Below, in pieces: positions 1-7,612 of a stretch of 64,000 bases of DNA (positions within the stretch are counted from its first letter, which is position 1; the number at the start of each line of letters is the position of its first letter). The notes under the pieces are model-generated. The model was not told the origin of the DNA. It did no database searches and saw nothing but the letters and a program-made list of their open reading frames with translations. The position numbers and the translations under genes are program-made. The stretch is from Caldilineaceae bacterium (GTDB taxonomy: Bacteria > Chloroflexota > Anaerolineae > Caldilineales > Caldilineaceae), in NCBI GenBank assembly GCA_026645575.1, contig JAPKMW010000041.1, positions 24,291 through 88,290 of the forward strand, given 5' to 3'.

Positions 1-447
1 CTGACGCAAGAACTGGCGGATGCCTACGGCGCGCCGGTACAGTTGATGAAAATTTCCAGGGGCATTTTTGATGCCATGCCGCTTTCCCTCTTTAGCACAA
101 CCACTTTGCAAACATTAGCCGAAGCCGCCGGCCAACCGCTGGAAATGCGCCGCTTTCGCCCCAACATTGTCGTAGAAACAGATTGGCCGGGTGCTTTCCC
201 GGAGCAACAGTGGCTCAATCACACTGTCACCTTTGGCGACGGGCCAGACGCCGCCCAACTGCAACTCAACTATCCGATTGCGCGTTGCTCATTGATCACC
301 ATCGACCCCGAAACAACCCAACGCCAACCACAAGTCCTCCAAGCGTTGGCAACTTTCCCTGAGCAAGAAATGTGCGCTGGCATCTATGGCGCCGTACAGC
401 GCCTGGGCCAAGTTCGTGTCGGCGACACCATCTGGCTCTCCCCCTAA
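1..447 (+). CDS. MOSC domain protein, C-terminal part
   Basis: The reading frame is open from the first base of the window, so this is the last 148 codons of a gene that begins outside it. The text matches the C-terminal half of MOSC (molybdenum cofactor sulfurase C-terminal) proteins. It has the RFRPNIVVE block, a tryptophan-centred segment, and the conserved ARCSLITIDPET block with the family Cys. MOSC proteins bind sulfur or molybdenum cofactor through that Cys and serve as sulfur carriers or oxidoreductase subunits. The specific substrate cannot be read here. It ends at TAA 47 bases before the lactonase gene on the same strand and may share its transcript. Confidence 0.8.
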   Translation: MTQELADAYGAPVQLMKISRGIFDAMPLSLFSTTTLQTLAEAAGQPLEMRRFRPNIVVETDWPGAFPEQQWLNHTVTFGDGPDAAQLQLNYPIARCSLITIDPETTQRQPQVLQALATFPEQEMCAGIYGAVQRLGQVRVGDTIWLSP

Positions 448-494
448 AAAATCACCGAAATTCTCAATTGCTTTCGACTCTAGATGGAGGAACC

Positions 495-1394
495 ATGTCT
501 TGGCACTTTGAAACCATCCTCGACCCCATCGGCCTGACCGAAGGCCCGGCTTGGGACGGCAGTGGCTTGCTCTTTACCAACATTCCTAACAGCCGCGTGA
601 TGCGCTATGATGCCCAACGTGGCGCGTTCACCGTTTTTCGTGAGGGCACGAATCGGGCCAATGGCCTGATGCTGGACAAAGCCGGCCAGCTTTACGCTTG
701 TGAAGGCGGTATTCCCAGAGAACAAGGTGGTCGGCGCATTGTGCGCTATGAACCCGATGGTAGCACCACTGTCATCTGTGATCATTTTGAAGGCAAAAAG
801 TTTAACAGCCCCAACGATCTCGCCATCGACAACCAAGGGCGTATCTGGTTCACCGACCCGCGCTATGGCGACGACCGCAGTGACATGGAACTGGATCACG
901 AATCGATCTTCCGCGCTGATCCGCAGCCGGATGGGACGTGGAACGTGACGCGTGTGACCTTTGACACGACCTCGCCGAATGGCTTGTTGATTTCACCCGA
1001 CCAGAAGACGCTCTATGTGGCGCAGAGCAAGTATGGCGACGGCCAAAAGCGCGAGTTGCGCGCATACCCCATCCGCGAAGACGGTACGCTGGGCGATCAT
1101 CAAGTTTTACACAACTTCTACCCCCACCGCGGTATTGACGGCATGTGTCTCGACACCGAGGGCAACCTCATCGCCACCGCCGGTTGGGAGGTGAGCGGTC
1201 CCGGCGGCATGATCTATGTTTTTGCGCCCAACGGTCGAGTGCTGGAAACGCACCCGCTGCCCTGTAACCGCCCCACCAACTGCACCTTTGGCGACGCCGA
1301 TCTACGCACCCTTTATGTGACGAGTATTGAAGGGCACCTTATGCGGGCGCGCACCGACCGCCAAGGGTTGTTACACTATCCAGTGCGCGCATAG
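495..1394 (+). CDS. SMP-30/gluconolactonase-family lactonase
   Basis: The 299-residue protein is a six-bladed beta-propeller of the SMP-30/gluconolactonase/LRE family, which hydrolyses sugar lactones to sugar acids in the cytoplasm. The metal-site motifs are visible: an early LTEGPAW (Glu ligand), a central FNSPNDLAID (Asn ligand) and a late HRGIDGMCLD (Asp ligand). The ATG at 495 is preferred to upstream in-frame starts because of the GGAGG at 486-490. It lies between a MOSC gene and an SDR gene, and a 16-bp inverted repeat separates it from the SDR. The pairing suggests lactone hydrolysis next to a sugar dehydrogenase. The actual sugar is not determined. Confidence 0.85.
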   Translation: MSWHFETILDPIGLTEGPAWDGSGLLFTNIPNSRVMRYDAQRGAFTVFREGTNRANGLMLDKAGQLYACEGGIPREQGGRRIVRYEPDGSTTVICDHFEGKKFNSPNDLAIDNQGRIWFTDPRYGDDRSDMELDHESIFRADPQPDGTWNVTRVTFDTTSPNGLLISPDQKTLYVAQSKYGDGQKRELRAYPIREDGTLGDHQVLHNFYPHRGIDGMCLDTEGNLIATAGWEVSGPGGMIYVFAPNGRVLETHPLPCNRPTNCTFGDADLRTLYVTSIEGHLMRARTDRQGLLHYPVRA

Positions 1395-1475
1395 GAACAC
1401 GACAGCGGATGTAGGAAAGAACGGATGCCTGTCCGAGGGGGAAATCTGTTCCCGCCTAAATCCGCTGTCGTGTTC
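1395..1475. repeat. Intergenic inverted repeat, CAGCGGAT family (copy 1)
   Basis: Sixteen-base arms at 1395-1410 and 1460-1475 are perfect reverse complements and carry the core CAGCGGAT/ATCCGCTG. It starts immediately after the lactonase stop. Related hairpins occur at 18423-18504 and 54671-54762, with a single arm at 22602-22635. It could act as a terminator or mRNA-stabilising hairpin, but it lacks a T-tract. Confidence 0.8.
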
Positions 1476-1501
1476 TCGCACCTACTTTTTTGGAGAAGCG
1501 G

Positions 1502-2260
1502 ATGATACCATTACTGACCGACAAGGTGGCGGTGATCACCGGCGGCGGGGGAGCGCTTGGTGCAGGGATTGCACAGGGATTGGCGCAAGCTGGTGCGACA
1601 GTGGTCATTGCGGACGTGAAATGGGAAACGGCTCAACAAGTGGCTGCAAATATTGAGCAGCAGGGTGGCTGTGCCCTGGCCGTTGCTTGTGACGTGGCCG
1701 ATAGCGCCAGTGTGGCGGCGATGGTCGAACAGACGGTGGCGACCTTTGGCGGCGTTGACATTCTGGTCAACAATGCCGCTATCTACCCGGCCCGTCCCTG
1801 GACGGAAATTAGCGAAGCCGAGTGGGATCGGGTCTTTGCCGTCAACATCAAGGGGTACTACCTCTGTGCGCGGGCGGTCTACCCGTCGATGAAGGCGCGG
1901 GGCGGCGGCAAGATCATCAACATCTCGTCCATCACCTTTTTTCTGGGCAAATGGGATCGCCTGCTCGACTATGTTTCGACCAAAGGCGCGGTGGTTGGCT
2001 TTACCAAAGCGCTGGCGCGCGAACTTGGCCCGGAAGGGATTCGGGTCAACTGTATTGCGCCAGGCGCCTTTCCCACCGATGCCGAAAAGATCCACCCCGA
2101 TCCCGAAGGCTACAACCGCTTTGTGTTGGAAAATCAAGCGATCAAACGGCGCGGTACGCCAATGGACATGGCGAAGGCCGTTCTCTTTTTCGCCAGTGAC
2201 CTGAGCGACTTTGTCACCGGTCAGTCGCTGCTGGTCGATGGCGGCTGGGCGATGATGTAG
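1502..2260 (+). CDS. SDR-family NAD(P)-dependent oxidoreductase
   Basis: This is a classical short-chain dehydrogenase of 252 residues. It has a glycine-rich nucleotide motif (TGGGGALGAG) near residue 15, the NNAA motif, an active-site Ser in NISSI, the YxxxK pair in DYVSTKG, and the C-terminal DGGW ending. The Asp after the second beta strand (ADVK) favours NAD over NADP. The ATG at 1502 follows GGAG at 1492-1495 by seven bases. Being just downstream of a lactonase suggests a sugar or polyol dehydrogenase, but SDR substrates cannot be assigned from motif content. Confidence 0.85.
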   Translation: MIPLLTDKVAVITGGGGALGAGIAQGLAQAGATVVIADVKWETAQQVAANIEQQGGCALAVACDVADSASVAAMVEQTVATFGGVDILVNNAAIYPARPWTEISEAEWDRVFAVNIKGYYLCARAVYPSMKARGGGKIINISSITFFLGKWDRLLDYVSTKGAVVGFTKALARELGPEGIRVNCIAPGAFPTDAEKIHPDPEGYNRFVLENQAIKRRGTPMDMAKAVLFFASDLSDFVTGQSLLVDGGWAMM

Positions 2261-2269
2261 AAGGATTTA

Positions 2270-3175
2270 TCAATCGACAATTGGGGGTTGCCGTAATCCC
2301 GGCGGCACCCGCTCGGCATCGGCCACTAGTTCGCATAACCGTGCCAAGTTCTCCACATCATCTTTCAGATCATCCTCTTTGGGCGTCTCCAACAACATAG
2401 CGATGCCACACCAGCGCGGGTCGTTGATAATGCGGCGGAAGCCTTCCATCCCAATCTCGCCGGCGCCGATATGTTCGTGGCGGTCTATGTTGCTGGCGAG
2501 TTTGCCCTTGCTATCGTTGAAATGCCAACACTTGACCGTCGCCAGCCCAATTTCCCGGTCGATTTCGGCCATCATCGCTTCATAGCCTTCATCAGTACGC
2601 AACTCATAGCCGGCGGCAAAGGCATGACAGGTGTCGGCACAGACGCCGACGCGGCCTTTGTCTTCTACCTGTTCGAGTATCTGCCGCAACTCGCCAAAGC
2701 TGCGCCCGATGGTTGTCCCCTGGCCAGCCATCAACTCCAAAAGGGTCAGCGTGTCGCCACAGTCGGGCGTCTCGGCGTGGATGCGGTTGAGCGCGCCGGC
2801 AATGCGGGCAATGCCGGCCTCCGCCCCACTACCGGTATGCGCTCCCGGATGGAGGACAACATGGGCGACGCCATAGGCATGGGCGCGCTGAATTTCATCC
2901 TTGTGTGCGCGCAGACTCTTTTCCCAGAGATCATCTTTGACGCTGGCGAGGTTAATCAAATAGCTGGCGTGGCTGACGGCGTAGTCGATGCCCAGCGCCG
3001 GCATCTGTTCCCGCCAGCGTGCTACATCGGCCAGATCCACTGGTGGGCCGCTCCACTGACGGTTGTTTTTGGTAAAAATCTGTACCGCGTTGCTGCCAAT
3101 CGAAGCGGCGCGATCCAACGCTTGGCTGACGCCGCCAGCAATCGACATGTGCGCGCCAAAATGGAGAAGAGTCAT
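2270..3175 (-). CDS. nfo: Endonuclease IV (AP endonuclease)
   Basis: The 301-residue TIM-barrel protein cleaves the phosphodiester bond 5' of abasic sites in base excision repair and contains a trinuclear zinc site. Family landmarks are in order: GAHMS at the N terminus, the GSNAVQIFTKNNRQW block, HPGAH, a Glu ligand in LLELMAG, CADTCHAFAAGYE, HFNDSKG and a terminal LLETP. The ATG at 3175 is chosen because the protein then begins MTLLHFGAHMS, as in the family, behind AAGGAT. It is convergent with the upstream SDR, with only nine bases between their stops. Confidence 0.95.
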   Translation of the reverse strand: MTLLHFGAHMSIAGGVSQALDRAASIGSNAVQIFTKNNRQWSGPPVDLADVARWREQMPALGIDYAVSHASYLINLASVKDDLWEKSLRAHKDEIQRAHAYGVAHVVLHPGAHTGSGAEAGIARIAGALNRIHAETPDCGDTLTLLELMAGQGTTIGRSFGELRQILEQVEDKGRVGVCADTCHAFAAGYELRTDEGYEAMMAEIDREIGLATVKCWHFNDSKGKLASNIDRHEHIGAGEIGMEGFRRIINDPRWCGIAMLLETPKEDDLKDDVENLARLCELVADAERVPPGLRQPPIVD

Positions 3176-3218
3176 ACTCGTATCCTTGGATTTTGTGATC
3201 AAGCTGATCGGAATAATC

Positions 3219-3270
3219 AGTAGACCGCAACGTAACCGAGGCGGCATTACGACTACGGCCTACTGATAAT
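3219..3270. repeat. Imperfect inverted repeat (tactgat family)
   Basis: The segment begins ATCAGTAGACCGCAACG and ends CTACGGCCTACTGAT, giving an imperfect stem upstream of nfo. Similar words recur at about 4600-4660 and 63420-63475, suggesting a loosely conserved dispersed hairpin. No coding capacity is apparent. Confidence 0.5.
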
Positions 3271-3415
3271 GAATTTGTGCGCTTCTATCGTATGTGGGTG
3301 AGGCGTGTTCGTCAATATTCGGGTAGGTTAAAAGCGAACAGCGTTGTTGGGGCCGACCGCCGACGCTGCCAGGCAAACATTAAGCAGATTCTTATGCAAG
3401 ACTTATACAAATGCC

Positions 3416-3444
3416 TTGACAAGCATTAGGGTTTTCAGTATACT
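3416..3444 (+). promoter_or_regulatory. Sigma-70-type promoter of the htpX leader
   Basis: A perfect -35 box TTGACA (3416-3421) and a near-perfect -10 box TATACT (3439-3444) are spaced by 17 bases. Transcription should start near 3451, about 230 bases before htpX. Confidence 0.85.
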
Positions 3445-3450
3445 GCCACT

Positions 3451-3634
3451 TATATGAATACCGCTCCGGCGGACTCAACAAAGCGTACTCTGTAAAGCAA
3501 ATGCAGCCAGTCGACTACTGTACAACTTGTGCGGTATGGGAAGGGCAGCGCGCATCAACACAGATGACGGGTTGTCAAGTAGGCCGACATTTCTTCTTTG
3601 CCAGCAGAGAAGAAATGTTGGCTTTTTGTTTTTT
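3451..3634 (+). ncRNA. Candidate structured leader RNA or sRNA upstream of htpX
   Basis: The stretch lies between a strong promoter and a strong intrinsic terminator, and holds no convincing reading frame. ATACCGC near 3457 can pair with GCGGTAT near 3532, closing a long stem-loop. A second region runs up to the terminator. It could be a cis-acting attenuator for htpX (termination versus read-through) or a free small RNA. I do not recognise it as a known riboswitch class. Confidence 0.5.
3583..3634 (+). terminator. Intrinsic terminator between the leader promoter and htpX
   Basis: A 15-bp stem (3583-3597 with 3608-3622, one G-U pair) is closed by a 10-base loop. It is followed directly by TTTTTGTTTTTT. 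It sits 46 bases before the htpX start, so htpX expression from the upstream promoter needs read-through or antitermination. Confidence 0.85.
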
Positions 3635-3680
3635 ACCGGCTTTTTCGGCAAACAAATGTACCCCATAAGGAGGTTGAGGA

Positions 3681-4589
3681 ATGGGACAGATGTGGAATAC
3701 AGTCAAGACGACATTGTTATTGGCGGCGTTGACTGGTCTATTCATTGTGATCGGCGGGGCAATTGGCGGCAGCACCGGCATGGTCTTTGCCTTGGTCTTG
3801 GCCGTTGCCATGAACATGGGCGCCTGGTGGTTCTCGGACACGATGGCGATCAAGATGAGCGGCGCCCGCGAAGTGACCGAAGCGGAAATGCCCGATTTGC
3901 ATGGTATGGTGCGCGTCCTTTCGGAACGGGCTACCCTGCCCAAGCCGCGGGTCTATGTCATTGACAGCGCCACCCCTAACGCCTTTGCCACCGGTCGCTC
4001 ACCGAGCAAGGGCGCCGTGGCCGTGACAACCGGGATTATGGAAATTTTGAACCGCGACGAACTGGCCGGTGTCATCGCCCATGAACTGGCCCACATCAAG
4101 AATCGCGATACCCTCATCTCCAGCATTGCCGCCACCTTTGCCGGCGCCGTGAGCATGTTAGCCGATATGGTGATGTGGGGCATGATCTTTGGCGGTTTTG
4201 GCGGTTCCGAAGAAGAGGAGGATGGCGGCGGTATGGCGGGGATGGCCGGTGGTCTACTGACTATGATTCTGGCCCCTATCTCGGCCTTGCTCATCCAGAT
4301 GGCGATCTCCCGCTCGCGTGAGTACACAGCAGACGCCACCGGCGCCCAGATTCTCGGCAACCCGCTGCCCCTGGCCACAGCCTTGGAAAAGCTGGAAGCG
4401 ATGGTGCATCAGCGCCCAATGGATGTGCGTCCGGCCACGTCACACCTCTATATTGTCAACCCGATTCTGGGGGGCTTGGGGTCGCTCTTCCGCACCCACC
4501 CCGAAACCGCCAAGCGCGTCGCCCGCCTGCGCGAACTGGCCGGCACGACGGTTGCTGATCGCAACGCCTACGCTGCCATGCGCAGCTAA
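3681..4589 (+). CDS. htpX: HtpX-family membrane zinc metalloprotease
   Basis: The 302-residue protein is an M48B protease that degrades misfolded membrane proteins. It has two N-terminal membrane segments (about residues 10-29 and 33-52), then the zinc motif HELAH at residues 134-138 with a downstream Glu ligand in SREYTADA. A further hydrophobic pair lies between (about 146-160 and 185-207), separated by an acidic EEEED stretch. The ATG at 3681 follows AGGAGGTTGAGGA. It is monocistronic and sits behind a promoter plus terminator, which suggests conditional attenuation, fitting for a stress-response protease. Confidence 0.93.
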   Translation: MGQMWNTVKTTLLLAALTGLFIVIGGAIGGSTGMVFALVLAVAMNMGAWWFSDTMAIKMSGAREVTEAEMPDLHGMVRVLSERATLPKPRVYVIDSATPNAFATGRSPSKGAVAVTTGIMEILNRDELAGVIAHELAHIKNRDTLISSIAATFAGAVSMLADMVMWGMIFGGFGGSEEEEDGGGMAGMAGGLLTMILAPISALLIQMAISRSREYTADATGAQILGNPLPLATALEKLEAMVHQRPMDVRPATSHLYIVNPILGGLGSLFRTHPETAKRVARLRELAGTTVADRNAYAAMRS

Positions 4590-4857
4590 TTATACTCAGT
4601 AGTCCGCAGTCCTAAGTCCAGAGTCAGGCTGGATAGCGTTGCGGTCTACTGATACTGAGTTCAGGATGAAAACCCGATTTCAGAGAGTCGAGACTGGAGA
4701 CTAGCGCCAGTCGTCTCTACTCGACAAACGCCGGGGCTCATTTTGAACTGAGTCTAGAAGGTGCAGCGTGATTCGTGCCGCGTGGCCTGAGTTTGTCGAA
4801 GGCGACGCGGCACGCAGATCATTGCATGCTGGTTGCTGGTTGAAAGGAGCCAACGCC
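4590..4857. other. Intergenic stretch with small inverted repeats
   Basis: No gene is seen. It contains CAGTAGTCCGCAGTC near 4600 facing GCGGTCTACTGATACTG near 4640, and a second hairpin around GAGTCGAGACTGGAGACTAG near 4685-4730. These resemble the repeat before nfo and the stretch at 63420-63475. Confidence 0.5.
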
Positions 4858-5169
4858 ATGAAATGTCCTGTTTGCAGTACGGAACTCAAGATTACGGATC
4901 GACAAGGGGTTGAAATTGACTATTGTCCGCAGTGCCGTGGCGTCTGGTTGGATCGAGGTGAGCTTGATAAACTCATTGAACGCTCCGCTGCTGCCGACTA
5001 CCGCAGCGCTCCGGTAGCGCAACCCGGACGCGCGCCCCACTATCGCGACCACCGGGATGACGATGATGATGACGAAGATCGCTACAAAGATAGTCACAAA
5101 GATCGTTACTATAGCGACAAAGAGAAGCGCAAGCGCAAATCTTTCTTGGGTGATCTCTTTGATTTTTAG
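4858..5169 (+). CDS. Zinc-ribbon (zf-TFIIB family) protein
   Basis: The 103-residue protein has an N-terminal zinc ribbon with two CxxC knuckles: CPVC at residues 3-6 and CPQC at about 25-28. WLDRGELDKLIE follows, as is typical of the zf-TFIIB family. The C-terminal half is low-complexity and charged, with a run of Asp residues followed by Lys/Arg/Tyr-rich text. The ATG at 4858 follows AAAGGAG. The family's function is unknown, and nucleic-acid or protein binding is only inferred from the fold. It stands alone, with no operon partner. Confidence 0.8.
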   Translation: MKCPVCSTELKITDRQGVEIDYCPQCRGVWLDRGELDKLIERSAAADYRSAPVAQPGRAPHYRDHRDDDDDDEDRYKDSHKDRYYSDKEKRKRKSFLGDLFDF

Positions 5170-5180
5170 TGGATCAATCA

Positions 5181-5396
5181 TCAGTCCGGGAAATAGGCCA
5201 GGACATCCGGCTCCGGAATCACGGTTCCCTGGCGCAGCGCCACGGTTTGCACGGTCGTCGTGCCATCGTTCTGGTGGATGGTGATGGTGTACCCGGCCTG
5301 CATCGCTTTGGCGTGTTTGCCCCGTATACCGCCGCGAAAATCATATTCTGGGCGCATTTTCGCCGTGGATTGGGTGGATGACTTAGATTTTCTCAT
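5181..5396 (-). CDS. Small 'EYDF...RGK' family protein, C-terminally shortened copy
   Basis: The 71-residue protein carries RPEYDFRGGIRGKHAKAM and ends LAYFPD. That is the point where its paralogue at 7613-7900 continues for 24 more residues. The two genes are also alike at DNA level over about 215 bp. Proteins of this type (short, EYDF-x-RGK, then an 'EPDVxxxFPD' tail) commonly accompany toxin-antitoxin genes, and an antitoxin-like role is a guess. The ATG at 5396 sits ten bases beyond the stop of the interrupted PIN-like gene, behind GGTGA, so the two are probably cotranscribed. The TGA directly after the FPD codons makes the copy look truncated. Confidence 0.6.
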   Translation of the reverse strand: MRKSKSSTQSTAKMRPEYDFRGGIRGKHAKAMQAGYTITIHQNDGTTTVQTVALRQGTVIPEPDVLAYFPD

Positions 5397-5403
5397 CGAT
5401 TTG

Positions 5404-5787
5404 TCACCATTCAAGATGATCTTCAGTTCGCTGATGAAGCTGCCAAAAGGATAAACCGATATGCGAAGCGCGGATCACTTTGCTCATGCGTTTGGCTTTT
5501 GTATTCAATGCCGAGTGCCGAAGCAAGCGCCGCACAAAAAGGGCCACCTCTTGCTTGCGAACATCGAGATAAACAAGGCAGTAATTTGCATGTCACAATC
5601 GCAGGTGATAAAAGTCACTGTCACGGGTGAAAAAGGTGGGGTGGTTGATCTGATGCAGCAGTGGAATGATCTCCCGATCCTTCACCCCTTTCCAGCCAAT
5701 TTCATAACCGATTTGGCGCACAGCAATACGCCAGCTACGTAACTGATTACGCTGGCTGTCAATGACATTTTCGTCCAGGATATTCAA
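5404..5787 (-). pseudogene. PIN-like (DUF5615-type) toxin homologue interrupted by an in-frame TGA
   Basis: The frame starts at TTG 5787, overlapping the antitoxin stop as TTGA. It reads NILDENVIDSQRNQLRSW, then EIIPLLHQ, and FFTRDSDFYHLRL. A TGA at 5595-5593 interrupts it, and the same frame then resumes HANYCLVYLDVRKQEVALF through to TGA at 5404. The pattern DEN...TRD.DF...CLVYLDV is typical of small PIN-like toxins paired with DUF433 antitoxins. In relatives the position after RL is usually Cys (TGC or TGT), so a single base change would create this stop. The break probably inactivates the toxin. A sequencing error is the alternative. Confidence 0.65.
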
Positions 5788-6038
5788 GCCGCCACTGATT
5801 CTAGCTTGTACTGCTCCAGATGTTCGAGAAAGGCCGCGCTTGAGAGGCGAACGGCTTCGGCAATCGCTTCCCGACTCAGGCTGCCACGCCATTCCGCAAT
5901 AATCGTTTCCCACGCCAGCCCTTCCGCCACTTGTTCCAACACATCCGCCACCAGGATTCGTGTACCACGAAAGGTGGGTTTGCCGTGACAAATCTCCGGG
6001 TCACTGACGATATAGCGACCGATGATCTTCCGTTCCAT
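5784..6038 (-). CDS. DUF433 antitoxin-like protein
   Basis: The 84-residue protein has the full DUF433 signature: GRYIVSDPEICHGKPTFRGTRI, then VADVLEQVAEG and the helical IIAEWRGSLSREAIAEAVRL. DUF433 proteins are the winged-helix antitoxin partners of PIN-like (DUF5615) toxins. The ATG at 6038 is chosen over upstream in-frame codons because GGAGGCGGAG precedes it. The next gene starts inside its stop codon (TTGA), indicating translational coupling. Its toxin partner is broken by a stop, so the antitoxin may now be solitary. Confidence 0.85.
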   Translation of the reverse strand: MERKIIGRYIVSDPEICHGKPTFRGTRILVADVLEQVAEGLAWETIIAEWRGSLSREAIAEAVRLSSAAFLEHLEQYKLESVAA

Positions 6039-6108
6039 AAAGAATTCTCCGCCTCCTGCACCACAAGATAATCGTACCTCAGCCAAGTCGATAAACCCCA
6101 TCATGCCA

Positions 6109-6345
6109 CAGGTGCTAAAGTTACCGGGAAACGTAGGCGGGGCGCGGGTGTATTGCAGATGCGCGGCGCGGCTTATCGACCAGTGCGTGCGTTGCACGGG
6201 TCAGCCGATGATGCTGTCTTGCGAACCGCTGTGACCCGTGCAACGCACGCACTTGCCCCACTCGCCAGCAACCGTTTCCGGTTTCCCGGTCATTGATGAA
6301 AGCAGACCAACCAGCGGTTTGCCGGTGGCAAAACCTGCTAAACTG
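6109..6345. repeat. Cassette-upstream repeat, copy 1, with 21-bp hairpin
   Basis: Perfect 21-bp arms at 6183-6203 and 6232-6252 form a hairpin. Homology to 8999-9212 extends well beyond it on both sides, with shared words such as AGGCGG.GCGCG, GACCAG, GCAACCGT.TCCGGT and GTCATTGATGA..GCAGACCAAC. Both copies lie just upstream of a minus-strand three-gene cassette and include a GG(C/T)ATGATG element that may be the cassette -10 region. The hairpin core recurs at 7527-7590. Confidence 0.75.
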
Positions 6346-6481
6346 TAGTAGGAGGTAAACCACCAGGGCAAATCATAACTGGCTCGACAGGTCGAAGCAA
6401 AGCAAGGCGCCCCCTGTGGAGCCACTGTTCTTCATCGGCGGGATGTTCAGGATCAGCAACTATAGGATGTACCCCACAAAT

Positions 6482-6510
6482 TTGGCATACATTCTCCGCT
6501 ATGGTATGAT
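6482..6510 (+). promoter_or_regulatory. Promoter of the unrecognised two-gene unit
   Basis: TTGGCA (6482-6487), a 17-base spacer and TATGAT (6505-6510), preceded by CTATGG, match the housekeeping consensus. It favours a translation start downstream of about 6517 for the following gene. Confidence 0.65.
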
Positions 6511-6565
6511 TTTTCTTACCTACAATCATTGTACAGTTGCTCACCCAGTCGTTATTGGATCCTGT

Positions 6566-7093
6566 GTGAATGCTAAATTTGATGATCAGTTATCGTTAAA
6601 TCGTGCTATAGAGAAGAATCTGATTGATGCACAGTGGTTCTTACCGTTTACCATCTACCGATTGCAGCAATACACAGCAGCAGCGCAACTATTGCTAACG
6701 GTGACATTGGAGCAGATCTATACTACCTCTACCATCAGCCGGCGCTTACTGTTACACTGGGAAGAAAATAGTCCGCAGCTATCTTTACCACCGGTGCAAG
6801 ATACGGTGATTACCGAGTGGGCCGCCTGTGGCATTGCCTGCGCCATTTTGCCCTTTTATACGGGGCTGCAAGTGGTCAAAGTGACCGAAAGCGGTGATCG
6901 TTTTGATTATTGGGTAGGCGATGGACAACAATTGTATGGGTTGGAAATTAGCGGCATTTTACACGGACGATTGGAGCCACGACAACGGATGAAAGCGCGT
7001 CAATTGTTAGACAATCCGTTTGGTGTTGGCGGCTATGTTTGCATTGTTCATTTTGATCGACAGCAGGTCAATTTATCATTTCATCGGCGGTGA
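6566..7093 (+). CDS. Unrecognised protein, first of a coupled pair
   Basis: I do not recognise this family. The start is uncertain: GTG at 6566 lies downstream of the promoter, while ATG codons at 6416 and 6509 are in the same frame but upstream of or at the -10 box. The C-terminal half looks like a compact domain: VITEWAACGIACAILPFY, a segment with KVTESGDRFDYWVG, then LYGLEISG and a terminal VCIVHFD. The Glu/Asp pattern (DYWVGD, GLEISG) is reminiscent of small nuclease-like folds, but that is speculation. Lower GC than flanking genes hints at acquisition. It overlaps the next gene (GTGA). Confidence 0.6.
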   Translation: MNAKFDDQLSLNRAIEKNLIDAQWFLPFTIYRLQQYTAAAQLLLTVTLEQIYTTSTISRRLLLHWEENSPQLSLPPVQDTVITEWAACGIACAILPFYTGLQVVKVTESGDRFDYWVGDGQQLYGLEISGILHGRLEPRQRMKARQLLDNPFGVGGYVCIVHFDRQQVNLSFHRR

Positions 7094-7098
7094 GCGTT

Positions 7099-7518
7099 AT
7101 GATGACACAGGAAAAGCGAAGTGGGATTACTTACAAGCCCTTCCCCCCAGAGCTACAAGTGGTCGAACGGGACAAAGCGCGTCTCTTGCTGGAAGCGCAT
7201 ACGCTCAAAGCGCAAGCCCGCTTCACCGAAGCCGCCGAACGTTTTGCCCAAGCCGCTCACCAGGAAGAGCAGCTTGCGGATTGGGCCGCACGCCAGGAAT
7301 TACCGGATTTGCACTACCTGCACGCCTTTAGCGCCCTCAGTTGTTGGGCGCAGGCCGGTGATCCCCACCGGGCTTTGCAGATGAGCCATTCGCTTCTGAC
7401 GACAGCGCCCCTAACCGTCCGCCAACGCACACAATTGGAACAATATCAGGCAACGTTAGAACAACGGTGGGTAAGTTGGATGGCGCAGTGGTCACAGCCG
7501 GTGTTTGCGTCGGCATGA
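7099..7518 (+). CDS. Small helical protein, second of a coupled pair
   Basis: The 139-residue protein is predicted to be almost entirely alpha-helical, with two TPR-like blocks: ARLLLEAHTLKAQARFTEAA and HYLHAFSALSCWAQAGDPHR. The ATG at 7099 sits behind GGTGAG. A GTG at 7090 that overlaps the previous stop (GTGA) is an alternative start. The tight coupling argues that the two products form a complex. The function is unknown. The stop is followed within ten bases by a hairpin shared with the cassette repeats. Confidence 0.65.
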   Translation: MMTQEKRSGITYKPFPPELQVVERDKARLLLEAHTLKAQARFTEAAERFAQAAHQEEQLADWAARQELPDLHYLHAFSALSCWAQAGDPHRALQMSHSLLTTAPLTVRQRTQLEQYQATLEQRWVSWMAQWSQPVFASA

Positions 7519-7526
7519 TTCAACCA

Positions 7527-7590
7527 GTGCGTGCATTGCACGGGTCAGCCGCTGCTGCTGCCAGGCGAACCGCTGTGACCCGTGCAACGC
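7527..7590. repeat. Hairpin core shared with the cassette repeats
   Basis: GTGCGTGCATTGCACGGGTC faces TGACCCGTGCAACGC, matching the hairpins at 6183-6252 and 9053-9124. It lies between convergent genes ending at 7518 and 7613 and could stop transcription from both sides, although no T-tract is present. Confidence 0.75.
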
Positions 7591-7612
7591 AGCCCTCGCC
7601 GTTACGGAGTAA

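Noticed and set aside
24..218. 64-codon reverse frame at the window start
   Set aside because: Antisense to the MOSC gene, which is clearly coding.
5593..5595. TGA as a selenocysteine codon in the PIN-like gene, since relatives have Cys there
   Set aside because: No SECIS-like hairpin was seen just after it, no sel genes are visible, and the family does not use selenocysteine. A nonsense mutation is simpler.
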